From Acinetobacter sp. HR7 (GTDB lineage Bacteria > Pseudomonadota > Gammaproteobacteria > Pseudomonadales > Moraxellaceae), in the NCBI RefSeq assembly GCF_000773685.1, contig NZ_JPQO01000165.1:1-37175 (forward strand): 37,175 bases of DNA, read 5' to 3'. Positions 17,542 through 25,463 of this stretch are shown piece by piece; positions within the stretch are counted from its first letter, which is position 1, and each line of letters opens with the position of its first letter. A model generated the notes under the pieces. The model made no database searches, had not been told where the DNA came from, and saw only the letters and a program-made list of their open reading frames with translations. A program made the position numbers and the translations under genes.

Positions 17542-17700
17542 CTAAACCTTACCACGGGACAGAAAGCCGACAATTGCCAAGATGACGGCAATCACAAGCA
17601 GAATAATGGCGAAGTCTTTGGACAAACCGGCAACGCCGCCAAAACCGAGCAGACTGGCAATTAGCGCAATAACAGCGAATATAATAGCCCAACGAAACAT
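17542..17700 (-). CDS. DUF1328 (YtjA-like) small membrane protein
   Basis: A 52-aa protein made of two hydrophobic helices with the typical pattern [20 protein letters not shown], then [11 protein letters not shown], then a second hydrophobic stretch ending FLSRGKV. This matches the widespread DUF1328/YtjA family of tiny inner-membrane proteins of unknown function, often linked to stress conditions. I took the ATG at 17700, preceded by GGAGA, over a longer frame that adds ten unlikely residues. It lies convergent to murJ. Confidence 0.88.
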   Translation of the reverse strand: MFRWAIIFAVIALIASLLGFGGVAGLSKDFAIILLVIAVILAIVGFLSRGKV

Positions 17701-17892
17701 CTTTGAATCTCCATGTGTTTTTATTTTCAAAATCAGTATAGGGACAATAAATCCTTCAAACTGTTCGTGTTTTGTTGAGGATGTATCAGCTCCTTAGCAT
17801 TCGTGTGAGTATCGTTATCAGGCATTTACACACCGATGCCGGCAATCTGAGATGTTATAATCATGATCTTCTGAACCACCCCTGCTGCTGTC

Positions 17893-18345
17893 ATGACTGA
17901 TACCTTGCGCCCTGAATTCTGGAAACACCATGCCCTGACCAAGCTGAATCCTGCGGAATGGGAAGCCTTGTGTGATGGCTGTGGTTTATGTTGTCTGATC
18001 AAACTGGAAGATGAAGAAACAAGAGAAGTGGCCTATACCAAGGTGGCCTGTAAGCTGCTGGATTGCCAGACGGCTCGCTGTTCGGATTATCTGAACCGGT
18101 TACAATATGTCCCGGATTGTATCCAGCTGACGCCGGAAAAATTGGCGAAAATTCACTGGTTGCCTTCGAGCTGTGCTTATCGTCGGGTGGCAGAAGGCAA
18201 AGCCTTACCTTCCTGGCATTATTTGCTGACAGGTTCACGTGAAAGCGTGATCAAGGCACGTAAGTCGGCAGCGGGGCGTTGCCTGAGTGAAGTCGATGTT
18301 GATGAAGACGAGATCGACGAATATATCGTGCGCTGGGTACGTTAA
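17893..18345 (+). CDS. YcgN family cysteine-cluster protein
   Basis: A 150-aa cytoplasmic protein with four N-terminal cysteines (CDGCGLCCLIK) plus later ones (ACKLLDCQTARC, VPDC, SSCAYR). It matches the UPF0260/YcgN family, which contains a CxxCxxCC-type putative zinc or iron-sulfur cluster domain. Function is unknown. Its stop lies 13 nt from the end of the convergent GGDEF-EAL gene, leaving no room for a terminator between them. No strong ribosome binding site precedes the ATG. Confidence 0.88.
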   Translation: MTDTLRPEFWKHHALTKLNPAEWEALCDGCGLCCLIKLEDEETREVAYTKVACKLLDCQTARCSDYLNRLQYVPDCIQLTPEKLAKIHWLPSSCAYRRVAEGKALPSWHYLLTGSRESVIKARKSAAGRCLSEVDVDEDEIDEYIVRWVR

Positions 18346-18358
18346 GGCTTAAACAGAT

Positions 18359-20488
18359 TTAGGCTGCACTTCGCAGTAATTGCTGCGCCGCCTCACCAGA
18401 CATTGGTCGATAGAAATAGAAGCCTTGTCCAATCTGACAGTCACAGGTGATCAGCGTCGATAACTGCTCGTTATTTTCAATTCCTTCTACCAGTACATCC
18501 AGTTCAATACTGGAGCCGATCTGGGTAATGGCTTTGACAATCGCTAGTGCAGATGGGTCAGTATTCAGTCTCATGACAAAGTTACGGTCGATCTTGATGC
18601 AGTCCACCGGATATTCTTGCAGGCGGGTCAAGGACGAATGCCCGGTACCAAAGTCATCCAGTGAAATATTAATCCCGGCTTCTTTAAGCAGGGTCAGGGC
18701 ACGGATGACATAATTAGCGCCGCGTTCAGACAGACTCTGCTCGGTAATTTCCAGTTCCACTTTATCGGCTGGAATATCAAAACGTGACAGGCGTTCTAAC
18801 AGTTTCTCGGCATAATCATCACGTAAGAACTCCACCGGTGCTGCATTGATGGAAATCGGCAGGATTTCCAGACCTTGCTGCTGCCAGCGCGTCATATCCT
18901 CAAACACTTTCAGTTGCATAGTTTCACTGATGCGTGATGCCAGTTCATAGTCCTGGAAAGCTGAGAATATATGTGAAGGTAGCTGAATCTGGTGCTTCTG
19001 GTCTTGCCAACGCAGTAATGCTTCAAAACCAATCACGGCGCCGTCAGAGAGACGCACTTTCGGCTGATAGTACGGCACAATCTGGTCAGAATTGATAATC
19101 TTGCGTGCCAGAATCAGCTGGCGGGTCATTTTGTCCAGGGACTCAAACATTTCCTGACTAAACATGCGGATGCCACCGCGACCACTGCTTTTCAGGTCAT
19201 TCAGTGCGATATCGGCACATTTCAGCAGGTTGGAACTGTTATTGGCATCCCGAGGGTAGATCGCGCCACCGACGCTGATGCCACCATTAATGCTTCTACC
19301 GGCATATTTGATCGGCTGTTCAATCTGCTGGCAGACCTGCTTGGCCACGTCGATGAGTCTTGATTCATCCTGAATATTCGGTACCAGTACGGCAAATTCA
19401 TCGCCGCCAAGGCGTGACACAATCGCTTCAGGATCCAGATTTTTCTGGAAACGCTCACCCAGCACATGCAGCAGATGGTCTCCGGCAATATGACCGAGGG
19501 TGTCATTCACGTGCTTGAAATAATCCAGGTCGATCAGCAGCAGGCCAACCTGACCTTGTTGTTGCTGGGCTTTGTAAAGAGTACGTTTAAAGAATTTATA
19601 GAAGGTGCGTCGGTTATACAGTCCGGTCAGCTCATCGCGTTCCATGATGGCTTTCAGGCGGGTTTCAGCCTGACGCTGCTGGCTAATATTACGGGATACG
19701 CACAGAATCTGCTGCGGCACATTATGCTCATCCATCATTGGTGTCAGCAGGTTGTCCCAATACTCAGGTTCCTGATCATCTAGTTGGCTTTTACCGGAAA
19801 AACGGGCATTCAGGCCTTGTGACGCACGTTTCAGCGCGCGTTTACCCGAAGCACGGACTTCAGGTGGCAAAAGATCCAGCCAAGGCATGCCAAATTCATG
19901 TTCATTTTCCGACAATCCTAAGGCTTGTCGGCCGGAACGGTTGACGTGGCTCAGCTTGCCATCTGGGGTAATGATCTTGATACAGTCCAAACTGGCATCC
20001 AGCATATTTTTCTGGGCAGTGATCATCTGCGATAACTGCTGCTGGATTTCAAAATAATCGTGAATATCAGTCAGACTAATCGCCCAATACAGGGGGCTTT
20101 GCACGGCATGATGAAACTTCATGCTGAGTAGGCACATGCGATAGGAGTTGTCTGGTTTACGGATACGGCTCTGGATTTCGATATTCTGGCGCACATTCAG
20201 CGCGGCATGCCATTCCTGGGTAAAGTTATTTAAATCATCAGGATGGATAAACTGTTGCCATTTTTCACTGCCATGCTGATTCAGGTCGATGCCCAGATAG
20301 TCGGTCATGGCCTGATTGAAATAGGCCTCATTATTTTGAGTTTGTACCCAGACCGGATGGGGCAGTGCATCAGCAAATTGTTGAATCAAAGACAGCTCTT
20401 CAGGTGTAGAAGAGGACGTATTCGAATAGAAGGAGTCCGGCGATTCAAATCGTGTGAAAGCGTCCAGATTTTGCTTATCAAATTCCAT
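18359..20488 (-). CDS. PAS-PAS-GGDEF-EAL protein (cyclic-di-GMP turnover)
   Basis: A 709-aa cytoplasmic signalling protein with no membrane segments. Two PAS-like sensor domains (about 30-145 and 155-270) precede a GGDEF domain (about 285-440) and an EAL domain (about 455-705). The GGDEF domain keeps LTGLYNRR, LIDLDYFKHVND and the intact RLGGDEF at 359-365. The EAL domain keeps FEALLRW (488-494), SINAAP, ELEITEQ, DDFGTG, KIDRNF and VEGIE, so both activities are possible. The canonical RxxD inhibitory site five residues before GGDEF is absent (DPEA in its place), suggesting no product inhibition. Which activity dominates cannot be read from sequence. It is divergent from rarA. Confidence 0.92.
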   Translation of the reverse strand: MEFDKQNLDAFTRFESPDSFYSNTSSSTPEELSLIQQFADALPHPVWVQTQNNEAYFNQAMTDYLGIDLNQHGSEKWQQFIHPDDLNNFTQEWHAALNVRQNIEIQSRIRKPDNSYRMCLLSMKFHHAVQSPLYWAISLTDIHDYFEIQQQLSQMITAQKNMLDASLDCIKIITPDGKLSHVNRSGRQALGLSENEHEFGMPWLDLLPPEVRASGKRALKRASQGLNARFSGKSQLDDQEPEYWDNLLTPMMDEHNVPQQILCVSRNISQQRQAETRLKAIMERDELTGLYNRRTFYKFFKRTLYKAQQQQGQVGLLLIDLDYFKHVNDTLGHIAGDHLLHVLGERFQKNLDPEAIVSRLGGDEFAVLVPNIQDESRLIDVAKQVCQQIEQPIKYAGRSINGGISVGGAIYPRDANNSSNLLKCADIALNDLKSSGRGGIRMFSQEMFESLDKMTRQLILARKIINSDQIVPYYQPKVRLSDGAVIGFEALLRWQDQKHQIQLPSHIFSAFQDYELASRISETMQLKVFEDMTRWQQQGLEILPISINAAPVEFLRDDYAEKLLERLSRFDIPADKVELEITEQSLSERGANYVIRALTLLKEAGINISLDDFGTGHSSLTRLQEYPVDCIKIDRNFVMRLNTDPSALAIVKAITQIGSSIELDVLVEGIENNEQLSTLITCDCQIGQGFYFYRPMSGEAAQQLLRSAA

Positions 20489-20750
20489 GTATTCACCGAT
20501 ACAGACTTTTAATTTGACCCGACTCCAGATCAGTTATCTATTATTAGAATAAAAGAATAATATTTCAGCATGAGTGCTGTCATACAGAATATGATCAAAT
20601 TTGTATGAAGTTGCAAGAATTAATTCCAAAGAAATGATAAAAAGCATAAGGATATTATTTTTTGATAACTGAATACCCTGCAACTGCATCTGTGGAATCC
20701 GGATCACGGATGCTAGAATGCAGACAGATTCAATGTGAGCCAATAATAAA
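20489..20750. other. Divergent promoter region between the GGDEF-EAL gene and rarA
   Basis: About 260 bp, AT-rich on the GGDEF-EAL side, and must hold promoters for both genes. I see no hairpin, repeat or coding region I would defend. rarA has only a weak Shine-Dalgarno sequence. Confidence 0.5.
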
Positions 20751-22025
20751 ATGTCAGACAGCCATATTCCTCTTCCTGAACGTTTGAGGCCACGTGACCT
20801 CAGGGAAATTATCGGACAGGATCACCTGTTGGGTGAAAATGCGCCATTGCGCCAGATGATTGATCAGGGACATTTGCCTTCGATTATTTTCTGGGGGCCG
20901 CCAGGCGTAGGTAAAACTACGATTGCCTTGTTATTGGCGCAGGCGGTAGACCGTCCTTTTGTTAGTCTGTCGGCATTGAATACCGGGGTCAAAGAGCTAC
21001 GTGAAGTGATTGCCGAAGGGGGCGATCTGCTGACACCTGTCGTCTTTATTGATGAAATTCACCGCTTTAACAAATCCCAGCAGGATGCGCTGCTGAATGC
21101 GGTCGAGAAGGGCAAAATTACCCTGATCGGTGCGACCACAGAAAATCCGTCCTTTGAAGTCAACAGTGCCTTGTTGTCTCGCTGTCAGGTTTATACCCTG
21201 AATGCCCTGAGTAATGAGGCGATTCAGACCTTGCTCACTCAGGCCGTACAACGCGATGATTTCCTGAAAGAACGTTATATCCAGATTGAGGAATTTGATG
21301 CACTGATCCAGTTCGCCGCAGGGGATGCCCGTAAGGCACTCAATCTGCTGGATCTGGTCGCCAGCACCTTTGAACCGGATATGGAAAATATCATCACCAA
21401 TGCCGTGGTGGTGAAAGTCGCGCAGCAGAATATTGCCCGTTATGACAAGTCGGGTGAGCAACACTATGATCTGGTTTCAGCATTTATTAAATCCATTCGT
21501 GGGAGTGATCCGGATGCAGCGCTGTACTGGATGGCACGTATGCTGAAAGGCGGTGAAGATCCGGTCTTTATTGCACGCCGTATGTTGATTGCTGCTTCAG
21601 AAGATATAGGCAATTCCAACCCGAATGCCTTGCTCTTAGCTGGAGAATGTTTCCGTGCGGTACAGGCGATTGGTATGCCGGAATGCCGGATTATTCTCGG
21701 TCAATGTGCTGTTTATCTGGCGACCAGTGCCAAGAGTAATAGTACCTATCTGGCGATTAACAAAGCACTGGAGCTGGCAGATAAAACTTCCCACTTGCCA
21801 GTGCCGCTGCATTTGCGCAATGCGCCAACCAAGCTGATGAAAGAACAGGGTTATGGGGTGGATTATCTGTATCCGCACAATTATCCGGAACACTTTGTTT
21901 TGCAAGACTATCTGCCACCGGAGCTGAAAGGCACCAAGCTGTATGAGTCCGCGCGTAACAAACGTGAAGTCGAAGCAGAACGCTTACAGCAGCGTCGCTG
22001 GCAGCAGGCACAACAGCAGCAATAA
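20751..22025 (+). CDS. rarA: Replication-associated recombination protein A (RarA/MgsA)
   Basis: AAA+ ATPase of the clamp-loader-like RarA/MgsA/WRNIP1 family that acts at stalled replication forks. The 424-aa product shows [16 protein letters not shown] at the N-terminus, Walker [10 protein letters not shown] near residue 50, Walker [11 protein letters not shown] near 97 and sensor 1 [20 protein letters not shown]. The C-terminal tetramerisation part includes [12 protein letters not shown] and [16 protein letters not shown], as in the family. It is monocistronic and ends in a strong terminator. Confidence 0.95.
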   Translation: MSDSHIPLPERLRPRDLREIIGQDHLLGENAPLRQMIDQGHLPSIIFWGPPGVGKTTIALLLAQAVDRPFVSLSALNTGVKELREVIAEGGDLLTPVVFIDEIHRFNKSQQDALLNAVEKGKITLIGATTENPSFEVNSALLSRCQVYTLNALSNEAIQTLLTQAVQRDDFLKERYIQIEEFDALIQFAAGDARKALNLLDLVASTFEPDMENIITNAVVVKVAQQNIARYDKSGEQHYDLVSAFIKSIRGSDPDAALYWMARMLKGGEDPVFIARRMLIAASEDIGNSNPNALLLAGECFRAVQAIGMPECRIILGQCAVYLATSAKSNSTYLAINKALELADKTSHLPVPLHLRNAPTKLMKEQGYGVDYLYPHNYPEHFVLQDYLPPELKGTKLYESARNKREVEAERLQQRRWQQAQQQQ

Positions 22026-22040
22026 TAGAATGAATGGTCA

Positions 22041-22072
22041 AAAATACCGGTTCAATTGGGCCGGTATTTTTT
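22041..22072 (+). terminator. rarA terminator
   Basis: Perfect 10-bp stem AAAATACCGG / CCGGTATTTT (22041-22050, 22061-22070) with a T-run on the plus strand. Confidence 0.92.
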
Positions 22073-22208
22073 ATGGAGGATTGGAAGGAAAAAATAATTC
22101 TCCTTTACCGAAAAGATCAAGAAGTCGGGTGTTAAAGTAGGTTGATCATTTTATTTTGACAGAATTCAAGTAACCCAAGCTAAGCATTTAATCATCTGAA
22201 TTATTGGC

Positions 22209-22239
22209 AAAAAAAAGCCCAGTTCTGGGAGAACCGGGC
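22209..22239 (-). terminator. Terminator of the candidate small RNA
   Basis: Nine-bp stem (22217-22225 with 22231-22239, one G-U pair in the RNA), loop UCCCA, then eight T on the minus strand. It is not the purC terminator, which lies separately at 22431-22456. Confidence 0.85.
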
Positions 22240-22343
22240 CAAAAATAGGATGTTCTTGGGGGAGATACATCCTAGAGGGTAGAAAAGAATCTGGTTGGCA
22301 ATCTACTGGTGGAGAGCTGAGTGTCAGTAGCTTGCCCGGTATG
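22209..22343 (-). ncRNA. Candidate trans-acting small RNA with C-rich loops
   Basis: A minus-strand transcription unit of about 135 nt between purC and rarA, inferred from a promoter and terminator with no credible ORF between them. Three stem-loops can be drawn. Hairpin 1 pairs CTACTG with CAGTAG (22303-22308, 22325-22330); its 16-nt loop includes CUCUCC. Hairpin 2 pairs TAGGATGT with ACATCCTA (22246-22253, 22267-22274), with the 13-nt loop AUCUCCCCCAAGA. Hairpin 3 is the terminator (22217-22239), with loop UCCCA and eight T. All loops carry UCCC-like motifs complementary to Shine-Dalgarno sequences, a design known in several bacterial sRNAs. The name, start site and function are inferred; I do not recognise it as a described Acinetobacter RNA. 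Confidence 0.62.
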
Positions 22344-22349
22344 GAAGTT

Positions 22350-22378
22350 ATTTTAAATATTTTACCGAACGTTGTAAA
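22350..22378 (-). promoter_or_regulatory. Sigma70-like promoter of the candidate small RNA
   Basis: On the minus strand, -35 TTTACA (22373-22378) and -10 TAAAAT (22350-22355) are separated by exactly 17 nt. Each differs from consensus at one or two positions. Transcription would begin near 22343. Confidence 0.6.
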
Positions 22379-22430
22379 AACGGTGTTTTTCATTAAGAAA
22401 ATTTATTTTTTCGATTATTGAACAAACAAT

Positions 22431-22456
22431 AAAAAACCGAGCACTAAGCCCGGCTT
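22431..22456 (-). terminator. purC (dapA-bamC-purC operon) terminator
   Basis: On the minus strand GCCGGGC pairs with GCUCGGU around loop UUAGU, one pair being G-U, followed by a T-run. It lies 24 nt past the purC stop. Confidence 0.82.
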
Positions 22457-22479
22457 TTTGAATTTATTTAAGAAATAGA

Positions 22480-23199
22480 TTAGATGTCAGAAAGATCGAT
22501 GCCGATACGTGCAGCAACTTCTTCATAAGCTTCAACCACACCACCTAGGCCTTGGCGGAAACGGTCTTTATCCAGTTTTTTCTTGGTGTCTTTATCCCAT
22601 AGACGGCAACCATCTGGAGAGAATTCATCACCCAGTACGATACGGTCGTGGAACACACCAAATTCAAGTTTAAAGTCAACTAGAAGCATATTGCCCGCTT
22701 CGAATAATGCTTTAAGCACTTCGTTCACTTGGTAAGTCAGTTCTTTCATTTTTGCCAGCTGTTCAGCGGTCGCCCAACCCAAAGCAATTGCTTGAGATTC
22801 GTTCACCATTGGATCGCCCAGCGCATCATCTTTGAAGAACAATTCGAATGTAGGAGGAGTTAACTCTTTACCTTCTTCTACACCAAGACGACGGCATAAA
22901 GAACCTGCAGCATAGTTACGAACCACACATTCTACTGGAATCATTTTGAGTTTTTTCACCAGAACTTCAGTTGGTGACAGCAGTTTCTCAAAGTGAGTCT
23001 CGATGCCAGCAGCAGCCAGTTTCTCCATAATGAAGGCGTTAAAACGGTTATTCACCTTACCTTTACGATCCAGTTGTTCGATTTTTTCGCCATTGAATGC
23101 GGACGCATCGTCACGAAAAACTAAAATCAGGTGGTCTTCACTGTCTGTGGTATAGACAGATTTCGCTTTACCAGTATAGAGCAAGGTTTGTTTTAACAT
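22480..23199 (-). CDS. purC: Phosphoribosylaminoimidazole-succinocarboxamide synthase PurC
   Basis: SAICAR synthetase of de novo purine synthesis: condenses CAIR with aspartate using ATP. The 239-aa length is standard. Visible blocks are [27 protein letters not shown], the substrate-binding [16 protein letters not shown] around 95 and VDFKLEFG near 175. It is the last gene of the dapA-bamC-purC operon, starting 38 nt after bamC, and is followed by its own terminator. Confidence 0.97.
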   Translation of the reverse strand: MLKQTLLYTGKAKSVYTTDSEDHLILVFRDDASAFNGEKIEQLDRKGKVNNRFNAFIMEKLAAAGIETHFEKLLSPTEVLVKKLKMIPVECVVRNYAAGSLCRRLGVEEGKELTPPTFELFFKDDALGDPMVNESQAIALGWATAEQLAKMKELTYQVNEVLKALFEAGNMLLVDFKLEFGVFHDRIVLGDEFSPDGCRLWDKDTKKKLDKDRFRQGLGGVVEAYEEVAARIGIDLSDI

Positions 23200-23237
23200 G
23201 AGGGAACCTTCTACAAAAAAAAATGCCTAGAAAATGT

Positions 23238-23837
23238 CTAGGCTGGCCAATTTTGGTAAATCTGATTTAACAGTTCTGCTGCCTGTTCACGGTCGGCAAA
23301 ACTGTTATCTGGATTAAACACAGCCAGGGTGTTACTCGAACCTGCAGGAGAGAGTCTTAAAACATAGGTCTGCTGATCGACCTTGATCGTTACCTGGTAA
23401 CGATCCTTGCTTTGACCAACGATGGAATGGTTAAGGCTGCTGAGCGTGGCAAGAGTGTATTGCCATATTGTAGCAGGATTTCCATCGATTTTGAGCAACG
23501 GATTTTGATTTCCGTCCATGACTAGCTGTGGTTTTCCGCTAATTTCTGTAACAGTTTCATCTGCTTGATTTGAACGAACAGCTTCTGTTGCTGGGCGTGG
23601 CAGGGCAAAACGCGTACCACGCTCGTTTTCCAGCTTCGGTGCATGCTCAATCGCAAGCGGATCCACTGTCGGAGCAGGATACAATGGCGTTGCAGGACGA
23701 ACCATGGCACCTTCCGGATATTGCAAAGGATCTAGCGTGGTGGTGTTTTTGTAGTCCAAAGTCCCGTTTTTAAAGGTACTACAACCCGCTAAACTGATTG
23801 CTGAAAGGGCAAGGATAAGTCCTAAACGTAATTGCAT
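23238..23837 (-). CDS. bamC: BamC-like outer-membrane assembly lipoprotein
   Basis: Predicted lipoprotein of the BAM complex (NlpB family), 199 aa. The signal peptide ends in the lipobox LAGC. The mature N-terminus holds a long unstructured stretch (EGAMVRPATPLYPAPTVDPL) as in BamC, and the rest is shorter than E. coli BamC (344 aa), which has two C-terminal helix-grip domains. This looks like a one-domain version, as in Acinetobacter relatives. The position between dapA and purC supports the call, since E. coli nlpB also follows dapA. Confidence 0.82.
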   Translation of the reverse strand: MQLRLGLILALSAISLAGCSTFKNGTLDYKNTTTLDPLQYPEGAMVRPATPLYPAPTVDPLAIEHAPKLENERGTRFALPRPATEAVRSNQADETVTEISGKPQLVMDGNQNPLLKIDGNPATIWQYTLATLSSLNHSIVGQSKDRYQVTIKVDQQTYVLRLSPAGSSNTLAVFNPDNSFADREQAAELLNQIYQNWPA

Positions 23838-23849
23838 AATCTTGTGCTC

Positions 23850-24749
23850 TTATTGAATAACGCCCGCAGCAGCAAGTGCTTCATGCAGCGGTGCGCGATA
23901 TTGTTCTGCAAGTGGAGTCAGTGGCAAGCGAATACCAGTACCGATCAGACCCATGTCATGTAACGCCCATTTCACAGGAATCGGGTTGGATTCGCAAAAT
24001 AAAATATTGTGTAAATTTGCAACCTGAGCATTCATCTGTTCTGCTAATGCTGCATTACCAGCAAGGGCAGCAGCACAAACTTCGCTCATGATTTTCGGTA
24101 CAACGTTTGCAGTCACCGAAATGTTGCCTTTCGCGCCATGTGCCATCAATTGATATGCAGTTGCATCATCGCCTGAATACACGGTCATGTCTTTGCCTTG
24201 CAGGCCAGCAATCAGGGCTGCACCACGTTCTACATCCCCAGTCGCATCTTTGATTCCGACGATTTGTGGAATATCAGCCAGACGGATCACGGTTTCATTT
24301 GCCATATCTACGCCAGTACGGCCTGGTACGTTATATAGAATTTGTGGCAGATCAACCGCTTCAGCAATGGCTTTATAGTGCTGGTACAAGCCTTCCTGAG
24401 TTGGCTTGTTATAGTATGGGGTCACCAGCAGGGCAGCATCTGCGCCCAGGTCTTTGGCTTCCTGAGTCAGCTCGATCGCTTCACGAGTCGAGTTTGCACC
24501 CGTACCGGCAATAATCGGAATACGTTTGTTTGCAACACGGATGATTTCTTTGATCACCTGGGTGTGTTCGCTCATGCTGAGCGTTGATGCTTCACCAGTC
24601 GTACCGACAGCCACGATGCTGTTAGTACCTTCTGCAATATGCCACTCAACCAGCTTCTCGAGACCCTTCCAATCTACGCTGCCATCTTCAAACATGGGGG
24701 TGACGAGTGCGACAATGGAACCCTGAATGGTCTGTGCTTGCTGAGTCAT
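23850..24749 (-). CDS. dapA: 4-hydroxy-tetrahydrodipicolinate synthase DapA
   Basis: Condenses pyruvate with aspartate semialdehyde in the lysine and diaminopimelate pathway, which also feeds peptidoglycan. The 299-aa product is a TIM-barrel aldolase with the family motifs GSIVALVTPMFEDGSVD, VGTTGEASTLS, ILYNVPGRTG (Tyr of the catalytic triad) and VGIKDATGD (Schiff-base Lys). It is first in an operon with bamC (12 nt gap) and purC. Confidence 0.97.
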   Translation of the reverse strand: MTQQAQTIQGSIVALVTPMFEDGSVDWKGLEKLVEWHIAEGTNSIVAVGTTGEASTLSMSEHTQVIKEIIRVANKRIPIIAGTGANSTREAIELTQEAKDLGADAALLVTPYYNKPTQEGLYQHYKAIAEAVDLPQILYNVPGRTGVDMANETVIRLADIPQIVGIKDATGDVERGAALIAGLQGKDMTVYSGDDATAYQLMAHGAKGNISVTANVVPKIMSEVCAAALAGNAALAEQMNAQVANLHNILFCESNPIPVKWALHDMGLIGTGIRLPLTPLAEQYRAPLHEALAAAGVIQ

Positions 24750-24863
24750 TTTGAAAAACTATCCTATTTGTCCATCCGAAGAGAATGAGAAAACATAAAG
24801 CTGGATGGGTTTGTTTTGATTTGTAGCAAATTCAATATACTTGCGTTGAATTGAATATTGCGT

Positions 24864-25064
24864 ATGCAAATTATGACCGATCGGCTGCATAAGAACAATA
24901 TGCTTTCGCCAAAGTGGTGCAATTCTTTATACAAAGCTCTGGCTGAACAAGCAATCACTAAAAAGAATGAATTTTATAATGATTTCTTTGGTGAGGATTT
25001 TCTCAATGGTCTGGTTGAGGAACATATCTCTTGGTACAGCAGATATAAAGAAATGTGTTTATAG
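24864..25064 (+). CDS. Possible small hypothetical protein (66 aa)
   Basis: A short plus-strand frame in the gap upstream of dapA, beginning MQIMTDRLHKNN and ending YSRYKEMCL. The sequence looks protein-like (AEQAITKKNEFYNDFFGEDF), but no convincing ribosome binding site precedes either in-frame ATG (24864 or 24873). I recognise no family. It may be a real small gene, a gene remnant or chance. Confidence 0.3.
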   Translation: MQIMTDRLHKNNMLSPKWCNSLYKALAEQAITKKNEFYNDFFGEDFLNGLVEEHISWYSRYKEMCL

Positions 25065-25445
25065 GAATAATTTATTTTAAATACAGTGTCTTAGTTGTTA
25101 TTTAGAGTAATAAAGAATGAGATAAGAGCTAAAATATATAGAAATAAAAAGTGAATTTATCGCCAAAAGTTAGATAAAAATAATCAATTAATTCTTTTTA
25201 GATATTAATTAAAATAGGTTTATTGATTGAATGTTGGATTTTTAAGATTGATTTATCACTGCTAAAGCGATGAACACAAAATTTTTCATGACTGGACTAA
25301 TTGTTTTTTCGACTTTCTGTGATTGAGAAGAAAAGTAATAACATTTGGGTTTGTCCAGAGAAATCCTACAAAAATGTTCAACTTATTGGTAGTTAAATCC
25401 GACTTCGGTCTTAGCGATGATGGCGACTTTAATTTTGAACGCTGA
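25065..25445. other. AT-rich intergenic region upstream of the MhpT-like gene
   Basis: About 380 bp, very AT-rich up to 25270 and then more mixed. A TGTTCAA (25375-25381) faces TTGAACA (25446-25452), with another TTGAAC at 25435-25440, which could be regulator half-sites. No coding region seen. Confidence 0.45.
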
Positions 25446-25463
25446 TTGAACAAGGATATTCCA

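Noticed and set aside
20534..20743. 69-codon minus-strand ORF upstream of the GGDEF-EAL gene
   Set aside because: Low-complexity, AT-rich, no start signal; lies in the divergent promoter gap.
22166..22393. 75-codon minus-strand ORF between purC and rarA
   Set aside because: It starts upstream of the predicted promoter, runs through the stem-loops and terminator, and has no ribosome binding site; a small RNA explains the region better.
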